64,000 nt of DNA from Cognatundibacterium oligocarboniphilum (GCF_013377855.1 NZ_JABXYJ010000001.1:310001-374000); one strand, 5' to 3'; shown: positions 50,646-60,762, counted from the stretch's first letter. The notes: generated by a model from the sequence alone, not told the origin. Numbers and translations are program-made.

Positions 50646-51928
50646 CAGGCCACCTCCGCAAAACATTGAGCGACATGGCTCATCTGGTCAAGCCGGTTAA
50701 TTGCCTGCGTGAGTTGATGTACCTGGAGGTCGCTGTGCGCTGCCGACAATGTCACGCGCAGACGTGCTGTTCCGGGGGCAACCGTCGGCGGACGAATCGC
50801 ACCGACCCAGTAACCCTGATCGAGCAGGTTACCGGCGATGTTTAACATCGCGGCATTCCCACCGATCACAACCGGCTGCACCGCAGTGACAGAGGGCATC
50901 AGCTCCCACATTTGCAGATTCAGACCGTGGCTGAACATCTTGATCAGCTTGTTCAGATGCGCACGACGTTCGCGTCCTTCATTACCGCTAATGATGTCGA
51001 TGCTGGTCAGCAGCGCGTGTGCCAGCGCCGGTGCAGCGGCTGTAGTGTAAATGTAGGCGCGTGCTTTCTGGATCAGCCATTCGATCACGGTTTCATGCGC
51101 GGCGACAAACGCACCGCCAACGCCCGCTGCCTTACCCAGCGTCCCCATGTAGACCAGATTCGACGATTGCAAACCAAAGTGTTCGAGCACGCCTCGACCG
51201 TGTTCGCCGAGCACGCCAAAACCGTGGGCATCATCCACAATCAGCCAGGCATCGTATTGTTCGCACAGCGCCAGCAAGGGCGGCAGATCGGCGATATTGC
51301 CATCCATGCTGAATACGCTGTCAGTCACGACCACACGTTTTGGCGCAGTACATTCTTTCAGCATGGTTTCCAGCGCGGCATAATCCTTGTGTGGAAATAC
51401 TTTCGTCGTGCCACGGGCAAGACGCACGCCATCAATAATCGAAGCATGATTGAGTGCCTCTGAAAACACGGCAGCATCTTTGCCCGCGAGTGCAGTGATC
51501 ACGGCCTGATTCGCCATGTAGCCGGTGCAGAAATACAGCGCACGCGCATTGGCAATATCCGGCGCCATGAATTCCGCCAGACGTTGCTCCAATTGTGCAT
51601 GGGCACGACTGTGACCACTGATCAGATGCGAAGCACCGCTGCCTGCGCCGTACAGACTGGCACCTTTTTGCAATGCCTGTACGACCTGCGGATGTGTCGC
51701 CAGTCCCAGATAATCATTGCTGCAAAACGCAATAAGGTCTTTACCATCAGCACACAGATTCGCGCCATGCGCGTTGTCCACAGTACGACGACGACGAATC
51801 AGGTGCTGCTGATCGAGTTCGCTTAATTCATCCTGCAGAGCCTGTAATAAAGGCATCCGCTGCATCGGCTTGTCTACAGTCGAGAAATGGTTGTTACTAT
51901 TTTCTTTCATATCACGCATGCTACTCAT
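50645..51928 (-). CDS. bioF: 8-amino-7-oxononanoate synthase
   Basis: A 427-residue PLP enzyme condensing pimeloyl-CoA/ACP and alanine. FCSNDYLGLATHP and YGAGSGASHLISGHSRAHAQLE are early signatures; the PLP lysine is K266 in MGTLGKAAGVGGAF; DDAHGFGVLGEHGRG contains the cofactor Asp. The first 24 residues go beyond the usual start, but the ATG at 51928 overlaps the bioA stop by 4 bp, suggesting coupling; internal ATGs at 51865 or 51856 are possible. Confidence 0.95.
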   Translation of the reverse strand: MSSMRDMKENSNNHFSTVDKPMQRMPLLQALQDELSELDQQHLIRRRRTVDNAHGANLCADGKDLIAFCSNDYLGLATHPQVVQALQKGASLYGAGSGASHLISGHSRAHAQLEQRLAEFMAPDIANARALYFCTGYMANQAVITALAGKDAAVFSEALNHASIIDGVRLARGTTKVFPHKDYAALETMLKECTAPKRVVVTDSVFSMDGNIADLPPLLALCEQYDAWLIVDDAHGFGVLGEHGRGVLEHFGLQSSNLVYMGTLGKAAGVGGAFVAAHETVIEWLIQKARAYIYTTAAAPALAHALLTSIDIISGNEGRERRAHLNKLIKMFSHGLNLQMWELMPSVTAVQPVVIGGNAAMLNIAGNLLDQGYWVGAIRPPTVAPGTARLRVTLSAAHSDLQVHQLTQAINRLDQMSHVAQCFAEVA

Positions 51929-53256
51929 GCCATCACCTGTTCAAATACTTTCATGGTCTTCTGTGCCAGCAGAGCGATTTCATCATCGTTCAAGATATAC
52001 GGCGGCATCAGATAGACACTGCGCCCGATCGGGCGCATCAATAATTCCTGCTGCAAGGCGGCGCTGAAAAAACGGCGTGAAAATGTCGCGGCTTTTTCAG
52101 CGTCAGCGACGATCGCATCAAACGCAAAAATCATTCCCTGCTGGCGCACATGCCGTACCCGCGGATCATCGCGCAATGATGCAAAAACATCGGCAAACAT
52201 CTGTGCTTTACGGCGGTTCTGCACTAGCACATCATCCTCTGTAAAAATCGCCAGCGTCGCCAGCGCTGCACGGCAGGCCAGCGGATTGCCAGTGTAAGAA
52301 TGCGAATGCAAAAAGCCGCGCCGCACGTCTGCGTCGTAAAACGACTGATAGATCGCATCAGTCGTCATTACCAGACTTAAGGGCAGATAACCGCCGCTGA
52401 TACCTTTCGACAGACATAAAAAATCAGGCCAGATCTGTGCCGATTCACAGGCAAAAAAAGTGCCGGTGCGGCCGCAGCCGACCGCAATTTCATCGGCGAT
52501 CAGATGCACATGGTATTGATCGCACAACTCGCGCAGACGGCGCAGATACACAGGATCATGCATCGCCATGCCGGTCGCGCATTGCACCAGTGGTTCGATG
52601 ATGACAGCGGCCACTTTACCTTCGCGTTGCTGCAATACACGTTCCAGATCAGCGGCAGCACGCAAGGCAACATCGGCAGCCGTTTCGCCTTCCTGCGCCA
52701 GACGTGCATCCGGTGAAGCAACCACATGCGCTTTTTGCAACATGGGGCCATAGGCTTCGCGAAACAGGCTGACATCCGTGACGGCCAGCGCACCGACGGT
52801 TTCACCGTGGTAGCTGCCTTGTATGCAGATGAATTCCTGCTTGTCAGTTTTTCCAAGATTACGCCACGAATGAAAACTCATCTTCAGCGCAATTTCGACA
52901 GCCGACGCGCCATCAGACGCATAAAAACAATGGCCGAGCTGATGACTGGTCAGCGCGGTTAATTTTTCTGATAATTCAATGACAGGCGTATGCGTAAAGC
53001 CCGCCAGCATCGCGTGTTCCAGCTGATCGAGCTGATCCTTCAATGCGGCATTGATACGTGGATTGGCGTGACCAAACAGATTCACCCACCATGAGCTGAT
53101 GGCATCCAGATAACGTTTGCCATCCATATCGTACAGCCATGCACCGCACCCGTGACTGACCGGAATCAGAGGTACCGTCTCATGATGCTGCATCTGAGTA
53201 CACGGATGCCAGACATGTTGCAGGCTGCGTGTAACCCAGTCATTTTTTGTATTCAA
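51925..53256 (-). CDS. bioA: Adenosylmethionine-8-amino-7-oxononanoate aminotransferase
   Basis: A 443-residue class III aminotransferase using SAM as amino donor. HVWHPCTQMQHHE at the start, DAISSWWVNLFGHANPRIN, the phosphate site SDGASAVEIALKMSFHSW, LIADEIAVGCGRTGTFFACE and the PLP lysine K284 in LCLSKGISGGYLP are BioA-specific. It is first of bioAFDB. I see no clear BirA operator in the 124-bp gap upstream, where an AT-rich stretch precedes the gene. Confidence 0.96.
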   Translation of the reverse strand: MNTKNDWVTRSLQHVWHPCTQMQHHETVPLIPVSHGCGAWLYDMDGKRYLDAISSWWVNLFGHANPRINAALKDQLDQLEHAMLAGFTHTPVIELSEKLTALTSHQLGHCFYASDGASAVEIALKMSFHSWRNLGKTDKQEFICIQGSYHGETVGALAVTDVSLFREAYGPMLQKAHVVASPDARLAQEGETAADVALRAAADLERVLQQREGKVAAVIIEPLVQCATGMAMHDPVYLRRLRELCDQYHVHLIADEIAVGCGRTGTFFACESAQIWPDFLCLSKGISGGYLPLSLVMTTDAIYQSFYDADVRRGFLHSHSYTGNPLACRAALATLAIFTEDDVLVQNRRKAQMFADVFASLRDDPRVRHVRQQGMIFAFDAIVADAEKAATFSRRFFSAALQQELLMRPIGRSVYLMPPYILNDDEIALLAQKTMKVFEQVMA

Positions 53257-53380
53257 ATTAACTCCAGACTACTGACGAAGGCGCCTATTTTATGCGACTT
53301 TTCACAGACTCCCGGTTGCAAGGCTACCGAACGCCACCAGCAAAAGCACATGCCATCAGCAAATCGGCACCGGACCGGTT

Positions 53381-54163
53381 TCAGTTTAACCACGCTGGCT
53401 TACGTTTTTCCAGGAAAGAACGCACACCCTCACGCCCTTCGCTGGAAGCGCGTATTTGTGCAATACCTTCCACGGTGGCGGTGATCAGTTCCGGCGTCAG
53501 CTGACGGCTGGCAACGTCCTGCACCAACTGTTTCGCCTGACGTACGGCATTCGGACTGTTCGATACCAGCGCCTTGACGATCCCTGCCACCGTGTCGTCC
53601 AGCGCCTCTGCCGTTGCTACTTCATGCACAAAACCGATGCGCTGTGCCTCTGCCGCGCTGAAACGCTCGGCTGTGATGAAGTAGCGCCGCGCCGCGCTCT
53701 CACCCATCGCCTTGATCACATAGGGCGAAATCGTCGCCGGAATCAGGCCCAGCTTCACTTCACTGAGGCAGTAATTCGCACTATCGACACTCACTGCGAT
53801 ATCGCACGCAGCCACCAGTCCCATGCCACCGGCATAGCAATCTCCCTGCACTTTAGCGACCACCGGCTTGCTGCAACGATAAATCGCGGCCAGCATCGCC
53901 GCCAGTTGCCCGGCATCAGCAAGATTTTCGGCATGCGTGTAATCCGCCATCTTTTTCATCCAGTTCAGATCGGCACCGGCACAAAACGCCGGACCGTTTG
54001 CCGCCAGCACAATGGCACGTACCGTCGCATCGGCATCCAATTTCTGAAACATCTGGGTGATTTCAGCAATCATGGTTTCATTGAACGCATTGCGCACATC
54101 GGGACGATTCAGAGTCACGGTGGTGCTCAGACCGCGACGTTCGACAGACAAAGTTTCAAACAT
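53381..54163 (-). CDS. liuC: Enoyl-CoA hydratase, methylglutaconyl-CoA hydratase (LiuC) type
   Basis: A 260-residue crotonase. LNRPDVRNAFNETMIAEI, LAANGPAFCAGADLNWMKKM and KVQGDCYAGGMGLVAACDIAVS form the oxyanion and active-site loops; YCLSEVKLGLIPATISPYV follows. The FCAGADLNWM form is usual for LiuC of leucine catabolism. It lies 105 bp downstream of the carboxylase beta gene and upstream of the bio operon. Substrate assignment rests on synteny. Confidence 0.92.
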   Translation of the reverse strand: MFETLSVERRGLSTTVTLNRPDVRNAFNETMIAEITQMFQKLDADATVRAIVLAANGPAFCAGADLNWMKKMADYTHAENLADAGQLAAMLAAIYRCSKPVVAKVQGDCYAGGMGLVAACDIAVSVDSANYCLSEVKLGLIPATISPYVIKAMGESAARRYFITAERFSAAEAQRIGFVHEVATAEALDDTVAGIVKALVSNSPNAVRQAKQLVQDVASRQLTPELITATVEGIAQIRASSEGREGVRSFLEKRKPAWLN

Positions 54164-54268
54164 GGTATTCCTTTTACTTCTGTTTCTATTTCTGTTGCCA
54201 GATTCAATCCGGAACTGCGCATGATGTGGCCACGCGATCCGTTCCGGGTTTTCGCAGGAGAAGGGTGA

Positions 54269-55891
54269 TTACATTCTGAACAAACCGAACTTCACATCCG
54301 GAATCGGCGCATTCAGCGCGGCGCTCAAGCCCAGCCCCAGCACCATACGGGTATCGGCAGGGTCGATCACACCGTCATCCCACAAGCGGGCAGAGGCGTA
54401 ATACGGATGCCCCTGATGTTCATATTGCTCTTTGACCGGTTGTTTGAATGCGGCTTCTTCTTCCGCACTCCAGCTGCCGCCTTTACCTTCTATACCATCG
54501 CGTTTCACGGTGGCCAGCACGCTGGCGGCCTGTTCGCCACCCATCACGCTGATACGCGCGTTCGGCCACATCCACATAAAACGTGGCGAGAAAGCGCGGC
54601 CACACATACCATAATTGCCAGCACCAAAACTACCACGGATAATCACGGTGAACTTCGGTACATTCGCAGTCGCTACGGCCGTCACCATCTTCGCGCCGTT
54701 ACGTGCAATGCCTTCGTTTTCATATTTGCGTCCGACCATGAAGCCGGTGATGTTCTGCAAAAAGACCAGCGGGATTTTGCGCTGGCAGCACAGTTCGATG
54801 AAGTGCGTGCCTTTTAACGCGGACTCAGAAAACAAAATACCGTTATTCGCAATAATGCCCACCGGCATGCCGTGAATATGCGCGAAACCGCAGACTAAAG
54901 TCGTGCCGTAGCGTGCTTTGAATTCGTCGAAATGACTGCCATCGACTATCCGCGCAATCACTTCGCGTACATCAAATGGCTTACGCGTATCGACCGGAAT
55001 CACACCATACAATTCACTGGCCGGATATTTTGGTTCTGCAACTTCTTTCAGCACCACAGTCTGTGGTTTTTGGCGATTCAGATTCGAGACGATGGTACGC
55101 GCCAGCGACAGCGCATGCGTATCGTTCTGCGCCAGATGATCGACCACACCTGACAAACGCGTATGCACGTCACCGCCGCCAAGATCTTCGGCGCTGACGA
55201 CTTCGCCAGTCGCCGCTTTCACCAATGGCGGGCCGCCGAGGAAAATCGTGCCCTGATTTTTAACGATGATGGATTCATCACTCATCGCCGGTACATACGC
55301 GCCACCAGCAGTACAGGAACCCATCACCACCGCGATCTGCGGTATACCTTTGGCCGACATTGTCGCCTGATTGTAAAAAATGCGGCCGAAGTGATCGCGG
55401 TCGGGGAACACATCGTCCTGATTCGGCAGATTCGCGCCACCACTGTCGACCAGATAAATGCAGGGCAGATTATTCTGTTCGGCGATTTCCTGTGCACGCA
55501 GATGTTTTTTGACGGTCATCGGATAATAAGTACCACCCTTGACGGTCGCATCGTTACAGACGATCACGCATTCCTGCCCGGCCACACGGCCGATGCCCGT
55601 AATCACGCCCGCCGATGGCGCCGCATCATTGCCGTTTTTTTCTTTGTACATACCGTAGGCCGCAAGCTGGGAAAATTCCAGAAACGGCGTGCCGGCATCC
55701 AGCAGCATTTGCACACGATCGCGTGGCAATAGTTTGCCGCGAGCCAGATGTTTACTGCGTGCTTCATCTCCGCCACCCAGCGCAATTTTCTCTATTTTGG
55801 CTTTCAGATCATCCACCACTGCCTGCATCGCAGCGGCATTGGTTTTGAAATCATCGGAACGTGGGTTCAGTTTGGATTCTAGGATTGTCAT
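54269..55891 (-). CDS. liuB: Methylcrotonyl-CoA carboxylase beta subunit
   Basis: A 540-residue carboxyltransferase. [71 protein letters not shown] and the later [39 protein letters not shown] are typical of MCC beta rather than PCC beta. It transfers CO2 from biotin to 3-methylcrotonyl-CoA. Its alpha partner is encoded downstream beyond liuC and bioAFDB. Start at 55891. Confidence 0.95.
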   Translation of the reverse strand: MTILESKLNPRSDDFKTNAAAMQAVVDDLKAKIEKIALGGGDEARSKHLARGKLLPRDRVQMLLDAGTPFLEFSQLAAYGMYKEKNGNDAAPSAGVITGIGRVAGQECVIVCNDATVKGGTYYPMTVKKHLRAQEIAEQNNLPCIYLVDSGGANLPNQDDVFPDRDHFGRIFYNQATMSAKGIPQIAVVMGSCTAGGAYVPAMSDESIIVKNQGTIFLGGPPLVKAATGEVVSAEDLGGGDVHTRLSGVVDHLAQNDTHALSLARTIVSNLNRQKPQTVVLKEVAEPKYPASELYGVIPVDTRKPFDVREVIARIVDGSHFDEFKARYGTTLVCGFAHIHGMPVGIIANNGILFSESALKGTHFIELCCQRKIPLVFLQNITGFMVGRKYENEGIARNGAKMVTAVATANVPKFTVIIRGSFGAGNYGMCGRAFSPRFMWMWPNARISVMGGEQAASVLATVKRDGIEGKGGSWSAEEEAAFKQPVKEQYEHQGHPYYASARLWDDGVIDPADTRMVLGLGLSAALNAPIPDVKFGLFRM

Positions 55892-55912
55892 TATTTGGAT
55901 TCCGGTATTGAT

Positions 55913-56314
55913 TTATTTTTGAGGAAAGCTGCCATCGACATACAACCATTTGCCGTCATATTTCACAAAACGGCTGACTTCGTGCAGGCGATGCGCCTTA
56001 CCTGCAATTTTGTAGCGGGCGACAAATTCCACGATGGCTTGGTCGCCGCCCTGCTGATGTTTCCTGACGTCCAGCCCCAGCCAGTTAGTCGGCTCATCAT
56101 GTGTAATCGGCTCTGACGGACAGGTGCGTTCATCCCAGGTTGCGCGCAGATAAGCTTCGTCATTCAGCGTGTAAGCGCTGTAACGCGAGCGCATCAGCGC
56201 TTCTGCGGTTGGTGCTACAGCAGCTCCGCTGATATACACGCCACAGCATTGTTCATACTTTTTTGCTGAACCACAGGGACACAGACTGAGATTTTTTTGC
56301 TCTTGACGACTCAT
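55913..56314 (-). CDS. YchJ family SEC-C motif protein
   Basis: A 133-residue protein. LCPCGSAKKYEQCCG is the SEC-C zinc motif, followed by the YchJ domain: EALMRSRYSAYTLNDEAYLRATWD and VEFVARYK. Family members are small cytoplasmic proteins of unknown function. It overlaps the rhodanese gene by 4 bp and precedes the carboxylase beta gene by 21 bp, so transcript sharing is likely. Confidence 0.93.
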   Translation of the reverse strand: MSRQEQKNLSLCPCGSAKKYEQCCGVYISGAAVAPTAEALMRSRYSAYTLNDEAYLRATWDERTCPSEPITHDEPTNWLGLDVRKHQQGGDQAIVEFVARYKIAGKAHRLHEVSRFVKYDGKWLYVDGSFPQK

Positions 56315-56715
56315 ACAACTTTCTTGATTTCCTTAGCGACAGTAGGCGCTCCCGCGGCTTTCCAGGCAGTGAAACCACCTTCGATATGGGCCACGTTATC
56401 CAGTCCCATATCCATCAAAGTCTTGGTGGTCAGGGCGCTGCGCCAGCCTGCGGCGCAAAATAAAATGAATTCTTTTTTCTCACCGAAGACAGGACGGAAG
56501 TAAGGCGAATCCGGATCGACCCAGAATTCGATCATGCCGCGTGGTGCGTGGAATGCGCCAGCGATCACGCCTTCGCGCTCGAGTTCACGGATGTCGCGCA
56601 CATCAATGAATTGCACGTCGCCTTTATCCAGCTTGGTCAGCGCTTCTGCAACGCTATAAGTCTTGATCTGCGCATACGCTTCGTCTACCAACTGCTGATA
56701 GCCTTTTTTTAACAT
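56311..56715 (-). CDS. Rhodanese-like domain protein
   Basis: A 134-residue single-domain rhodanese. FIDVRDIRELEREGVIAGAFHAPRGMIEFWVDP is the entry motif and the active-site loop ILFCAAGWRSALT holds C87, the persulfide-carrying cysteine. It may transfer sulfur to a thiol acceptor in the cytoplasm. It overlaps the YchJ gene downstream by 4 bp. Confidence 0.93.
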   Translation of the reverse strand: MLKKGYQQLVDEAYAQIKTYSVAEALTKLDKGDVQFIDVRDIRELEREGVIAGAFHAPRGMIEFWVDPDSPYFRPVFGEKKEFILFCAAGWRSALTTKTLMDMGLDNVAHIEGGFTAWKAAGAPTVAKEIKKVV

Positions 56716-56802
56716 GCTGTTCCCCTGATAACGCAGAAAAATTCTGCGTTTGCTCCTCGATTATTTTTTGATGGATTCAAGATTTTTACCATGCGGTGCT
56801 GA

Positions 56803-57408
56803 TTAAAAACCACCCTGCTTCAACCATTGCTCGACTTGCGGCAGGCGGTCATTGCCCCAGAACGATTCACCGTCAACGATGATCCAGGGTGCACCAAAGA
56901 TACCTTTTTCTATCGCCTGTTCACATTGCGCTTTCAACGCCTGCTTATAATGCGGATCTTCGCAGGCAGCCGCTGCTGCGGCACCATCCAGCCCGATCGC
57001 GCTTATCTGCGCCGCCAGCCAGTCAGTGTCATTCAATGCTGCCGGTCCGGAAAAATACGCGCGTGTGACCTGGCGCACAAATTCACCAGTGCGTTGCGGC
57101 GCGATATCTTGCAGCCACAAACACACCCGTGCGGTATTTTGTGTTGCAATAGGAAATGGTTCCGGCAAAACAAACGGTACCCCTGCATAACGCGCAGAGC
57201 GCAAAAAATCATGCTTGAAATAATCTGCCATCACCGGCGGTCGCATGGTCAGCGGACTGGAGCCGGTCACTTTGAATACGGCACCCAGCAACATCGGTTT
57301 CCAGCTCACTTCACGCCCATGCCGGGCCGCCAGCTGTTCTATGGATTGCGCAGCGATATACGCATACGGTGAAACAAAATCAAACCAGAATTCGACAGGT
57401 GCTTTCAT
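56803..57408 (-). CDS. 2-hydroxychromene-2-carboxylate isomerase (DsbA family)
   Basis: A 201-residue kappa-class GST/DsbA-like protein. VEFWFDFVSPYAYIAAQSIEQLA is the opening with the active Ser, KPMLLGAVFKVTGSSP and the closing GIFGAPWIIVDGESFWGNDRL are family marks. Members isomerise 2-hydroxychromene-2-carboxylate in naphthalene breakdown or act as glutathione S-transferases. ATG at 57408 follows AAGGA; a GTG at 57411 is possible. Physiological substrate unknown. Confidence 0.92.
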   Translation of the reverse strand: MKAPVEFWFDFVSPYAYIAAQSIEQLAARHGREVSWKPMLLGAVFKVTGSSPLTMRPPVMADYFKHDFLRSARYAGVPFVLPEPFPIATQNTARVCLWLQDIAPQRTGEFVRQVTRAYFSGPAALNDTDWLAAQISAIGLDGAAAAAACEDPHYKQALKAQCEQAIEKGIFGAPWIIVDGESFWGNDRLPQVEQWLKQGGF

Positions 57409-57479
57409 CACGGCGTCCTTTTGTAGGTGATATCGGTAATCAGAATCTCATTAAAGAGCAATGTGGCAAGCACTTTACA

Positions 57480-58610
57480 TCAGGCCAGCGCGCGGCTGAT
57501 CAGGATTTTCTGTATCTCTGAGGTGCCTTCGTAAATCTGGCACACGCGCACATCGCGATAAATCCTTTCCACCAGAAAATCGCTGACGTAGCCGTAACCA
57601 CCGTGTATCTGTATCGCATCGGAACAAACTTTTTCTGCCATTTCTGAGGCAAATAATTTCGCCATCGCGGCTTCTTTCAGGCAAGGCTTACCAGCGTCTT
57701 TCATGCTCGCTGCATGCCATATCAGCTGACGTGCAGCTTCGATCTGAGTTGCCATGTCAGCCAGTTTGAATTGCACCGCCTGATGTTCATAAATCGATTT
57801 TCCGAAGCTGCTGCGATCTTTGGCATACGCCAGCGCCGCTTCAAACGCTGCGCGCGCCATGCCTACCGATTGCGAGGCAATACCGATGCGGCCGCCTTCG
57901 AGTCCGGACAGCGCGATCTTGTAGCCCATGCCTTCTTCGCCGATCAGGTTTTCAGCCGGGATACGGCAATTTTCAAACAGGATTTGCGCGGTATCAGAAG
58001 AATGCTGGCCCATTTTGTTTTCAAGCCCGGCGACGATGTAACCCGGGGTTTTGGTCGGCACCCAGAATGCGCTGATCCCTTTTTTTCCTGCTGCTTTATC
58101 GGTCACGGCCATGACGATTGCGACATCCGCGTGTTTACCACTGGTGATGAATTGTTTGACGCCATTCAGTACATAATCATTGCCTTCGCGACGTGCTGTG
58201 GTTTTCAGATCAGACGCATCGCTGCCTGCATGCGGCTCGGTCAGGCAGAATGCACCCAGCATCTCACCTTGTGCGAGCGGCCGCAGCCATTGCTGTTTCT
58301 GCGCATCATTGGCATACATCATCGCGATACTGCACACCGGGCAGTTATTTACGGACACGACGGTCGATGTACCGCCATCGCCAGCAGCGATTTCTTCCAG
58401 CACCAGCGCCAGCGACAGGTAATCCATCCCGGCACCGCCGAATTCTTCCGGCACCGCAACGCCATACGCGCCCATCTGCGCCAGTTCTTTTAATTCTGCT
58501 GCCGGAAAATGGTGTTCTTTGTCCCAGCGTGCCGCATGCGGCACCAGTTTTTCCTGTGCAAATGCGCGAATCGCATCGCGGATCATTTCGTGTTCTGCTG
58601 TGAGCAACAT
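57480..58610 (-). CDS. Acyl-CoA dehydrogenase, short-chain type
   Basis: A 376-residue flavoenzyme. LGAFCLTEPHAGSDASDLKTTA is the FAD/substrate signature, RSSFGKSIYEHQAVQFKLADMATQIEAARQL and CSDAIQIHGGYGYVSDFLVERIYRDVRV follow. The catalytic Glu is E361 in YEGTSEIQ near the C-terminus, as in short- and medium-chain enzymes. It probably acts on short or branched acyl-CoA, passing electrons to ETF. 71 bp separate it from the isomerase gene. Confidence 0.93.
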   Translation of the reverse strand: MLLTAEHEMIRDAIRAFAQEKLVPHAARWDKEHHFPAAELKELAQMGAYGVAVPEEFGGAGMDYLSLALVLEEIAAGDGGTSTVVSVNNCPVCSIAMMYANDAQKQQWLRPLAQGEMLGAFCLTEPHAGSDASDLKTTARREGNDYVLNGVKQFITSGKHADVAIVMAVTDKAAGKKGISAFWVPTKTPGYIVAGLENKMGQHSSDTAQILFENCRIPAENLIGEEGMGYKIALSGLEGGRIGIASQSVGMARAAFEAALAYAKDRSSFGKSIYEHQAVQFKLADMATQIEAARQLIWHAASMKDAGKPCLKEAAMAKLFASEMAEKVCSDAIQIHGGYGYVSDFLVERIYRDVRVCQIYEGTSEIQKILISRALA

Positions 58611-58666
58611 GTTTGGTCTCGTCTTGATGTTATCTTGTCGGTTGTTTTGTCGATTGTTTTGTCTGA

Positions 58667-59335
58667 TTACCAGTTCAGGCTGGTGCCGTTGTAATTGAAA
58701 AACTGGCCATTGTCGTCAGCACGCAGACCAGCCAGTGTTTTGCGTATGCCATGCGCACTGTCTGCCACCGGAAGTTCAGCACCGACACCGCCCATTTCTG
58801 TTTTGACCCAACCCGGATGCAGTGCCACGCAAATGGCCTTTTGCGTCTGCAAAGACACATCCTTGAGTACAGAATTCAACGCGGCTTTGCTGGCACGATA
58901 TAACCAGCCGTGACTGCCGTTACGTTCACTGATGGAGCCCATCATCGACGATATGACAGCAAGACGTCCATGAGCGTTTTCGACCAATGGCAACACGATG
59001 GGTAAGATCCGCATCGCTGCCAGCACATTAGTGTGCATCACCTCATCAAACTGCTTGTCATGCGGCGTCTGCAATCCTGTTGTGCGCGGGCCATACACAC
59101 CGGCATTCAGAATAGCGACATCGATTTTTTCATCATCCAATCGCCAGCCAAGACCACCGCAATCGTTGATGTTCGTGACATCCAAAGGGATAGCTTCACA
59201 ATCCTGCGCTTGTAACGTCGTCAGGTCAACGGCCTTACGCGCCGTGGCAATCACACGCCAGCCAGCCGCCTTATATTGCAAGGCCAGCTCGTGACCGATA
59301 CCGCGTGACGCGCCGATAATCAATGCTGTGGGCAT
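58667..59335 (-). CDS. Short-chain dehydrogenase/reductase
   Basis: A 222-residue SDR: the cofactor turn GASRGIGHELA (residues 8-18), NAG at 77-79, catalytic S129/S130, Y146 and K150 (YRASK). The short length and DKQFDEVMHTNVLAAMRIL segment resemble CsgA/C-factor-like SDRs. NADP use is suggested by the early Arg residues, but not proven. It lies 56 bp before the acyl-CoA dehydrogenase gene. Confidence 0.92.
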   Translation of the reverse strand: MPTALIIGASRGIGHELALQYKAAGWRVIATARKAVDLTTLQAQDCEAIPLDVTNINDCGGLGWRLDDEKIDVAILNAGVYGPRTTGLQTPHDKQFDEVMHTNVLAAMRILPIVLPLVENAHGRLAVISSMMGSISERNGSHGWLYRASKAALNSVLKDVSLQTQKAICVALHPGWVKTEMGGVGAELPVADSAHGIRKTLAGLRADDNGQFFNYNGTSLNW

Positions 59336-59444
59336 CTTGCTTCCTTGTTGTCAGTTCTGCGTATGTCAGATTGCATTTCAAAATGCCCCACAGCGGTGTT
59401 GCCTGCAAGGGCGTCCTGATGAAAATAAAATTTTGTACCTATAG

Positions 59445-59567
59445 TTTTAACGCTGAGTAAGCGTAGCGAGCGACGCAATATTGAGTTGAGAAGCGCAGTC
59501 GTACTTGAGTACGACGAGCATCACAGGCTCAAGAGTGCGCCGCGCAGTAGCTTAATCAGTGTTAAAA
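59445..59567. repeat. 123-bp repeat element with 18-bp imperfect terminal inverted repeats
   Basis: TTTTAACGCTGAGTAAGC (59445-59462) and GCTTAATCAGTGTTAAAA (59550-59567) pair in inverted orientation with 16 of 18 matches. Inside is a perfect palindrome, GTCGTACT-TG-AGTACGAC, and a GCGT...ACGC stem near 59461. The right end overlaps the stop codon of the thiolase gene, supplying its TAA. No gene inside; it looks like a MITE-like interspersed element. Confidence 0.7.
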
Positions 59568-60743
59568 AAGTTCGATGGCCATCGCGGTGCCTTCACCACC
59601 ACCAATACACAAGGATGCCACACCGCGCTTCTTACCTTGTTTTTTCAGCGCGCCGATCAGCGTGATGATGATACGGGCACCGGAAGCACCGATAGGGTGG
59701 CCCAGCGCGCAGGCGCCACCGTGGACGTTGACTTTGTCGTGTGAAATGCCAAGGTCTTTCATCGCAGCCATCGGTACGGCGGCGAACGCTTCGTTGATTT
59801 CAAACAGGTCAACTGTATCTGTGGTCCAGCCGGTTTTTTTGTACAGCTTTTGAATCGCACCGATCGGTGCTGTGGTGAACCAGCCTGGCTCCTGTGCATG
59901 CGATGCGTGAGCAATGATTTTGGCGATCGGTGTCAGACCAAGTTCTTTGGCTTTGGACTCGCGCATCAGCACCAGTGCTGCAGCGCCATCGTTGATGGAA
60001 GAAGAAGATGCAGCAGTAATTGTGCCGTCTTTTTTGAAGGCTGGTTTCAATGCCGGGATTTTGTCGAGCTTGGCTTTCAGCGGACCTTCATCTTTATCAA
60101 TCACAACGTCACCACCGCGACCAGAAATGGTAACCGGTGCAATTTCCCACGCGAACGAACCGTCTGCAGTTGCTGCCTGCGCACGCTTGACGGAAGCAAT
60201 CGCAAATGCATCCTGATCTTCGCGGCTGAACTGGTATTTGTCGGAACAATCTTCGGCAAAAGTACCCATGGAACGACCTTTGTCATACGCGTCTTCGAGA
60301 CCGTCGAGCATCATGTGATCGTAAATCATGCCGTGGCCGATACGGTAGCCGCCACGTGCTTTAGGAATAATGTAAGGCGCGTTGGTCATGGACTCCATAC
60401 CGCCGGTCACCATCACTTCATTGCTGCCTGCGCTGATGGAATCAAATGCCATCATCGTCGCCTTCATCGCGGAACCGCACATTTTGGACAAGGTCACTGC
60501 ACCAGTGGACATCGGCAAACCTGCCGCCAGCAATGCCTGACGCGCAGGTGCCTGACCCTGACCTGCCATCAGGCAGTTACCAAACAGGACTTCTTCCACC
60601 AGTTCCGGCTTGACGCCAGCGCGTTCAACCGCGGCCTTGATTGCCACAGCACCGAGCTGACTTGCCGTCAGAGACGCGAAATCGCTCTGAAATGCCCCCA
60701 TAGGGGTACGGGCTGCGCCAACAATTACGATAGGATCTGTCAT
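59562..60743 (-). CDS. Acetyl-CoA C-acyltransferase (thiolase)
   Basis: A 393-residue thiolase. The nucleophile C89 is in SKMCGSAMKA, the base H349 in GACALGHPIGASGAR and the second Cys C379 in CIGGGEGTAMA. It condenses or cleaves acetoacetyl-CoA or 3-ketoacyl-CoA, suited to using acetoacetate from leucine. Start at 60743 follows GGAGAA; aceK ends 19 bp upstream. The stop codon lies within a repeat element. Confidence 0.94.
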   Translation of the reverse strand: MTDPIVIVGAARTPMGAFQSDFASLTASQLGAVAIKAAVERAGVKPELVEEVLFGNCLMAGQGQAPARQALLAAGLPMSTGAVTLSKMCGSAMKATMMAFDSISAGSNEVMVTGGMESMTNAPYIIPKARGGYRIGHGMIYDHMMLDGLEDAYDKGRSMGTFAEDCSDKYQFSREDQDAFAIASVKRAQAATADGSFAWEIAPVTISGRGGDVVIDKDEGPLKAKLDKIPALKPAFKKDGTITAASSSSINDGAAALVLMRESKAKELGLTPIAKIIAHASHAQEPGWFTTAPIGAIQKLYKKTGWTTDTVDLFEINEAFAAVPMAAMKDLGISHDKVNVHGGACALGHPIGASGARIIITLIGALKKQGKKRGVASLCIGGGEGTAMAIELF

Positions 60744-60762
60744 GGGATTCTCCAGTTAGAAA

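Noticed and set aside
53257..53380. Possible BirA operator upstream of bioA
   Set aside because: No TTGTAAACC-type inverted half-sites are present; I cannot support a BirA site.
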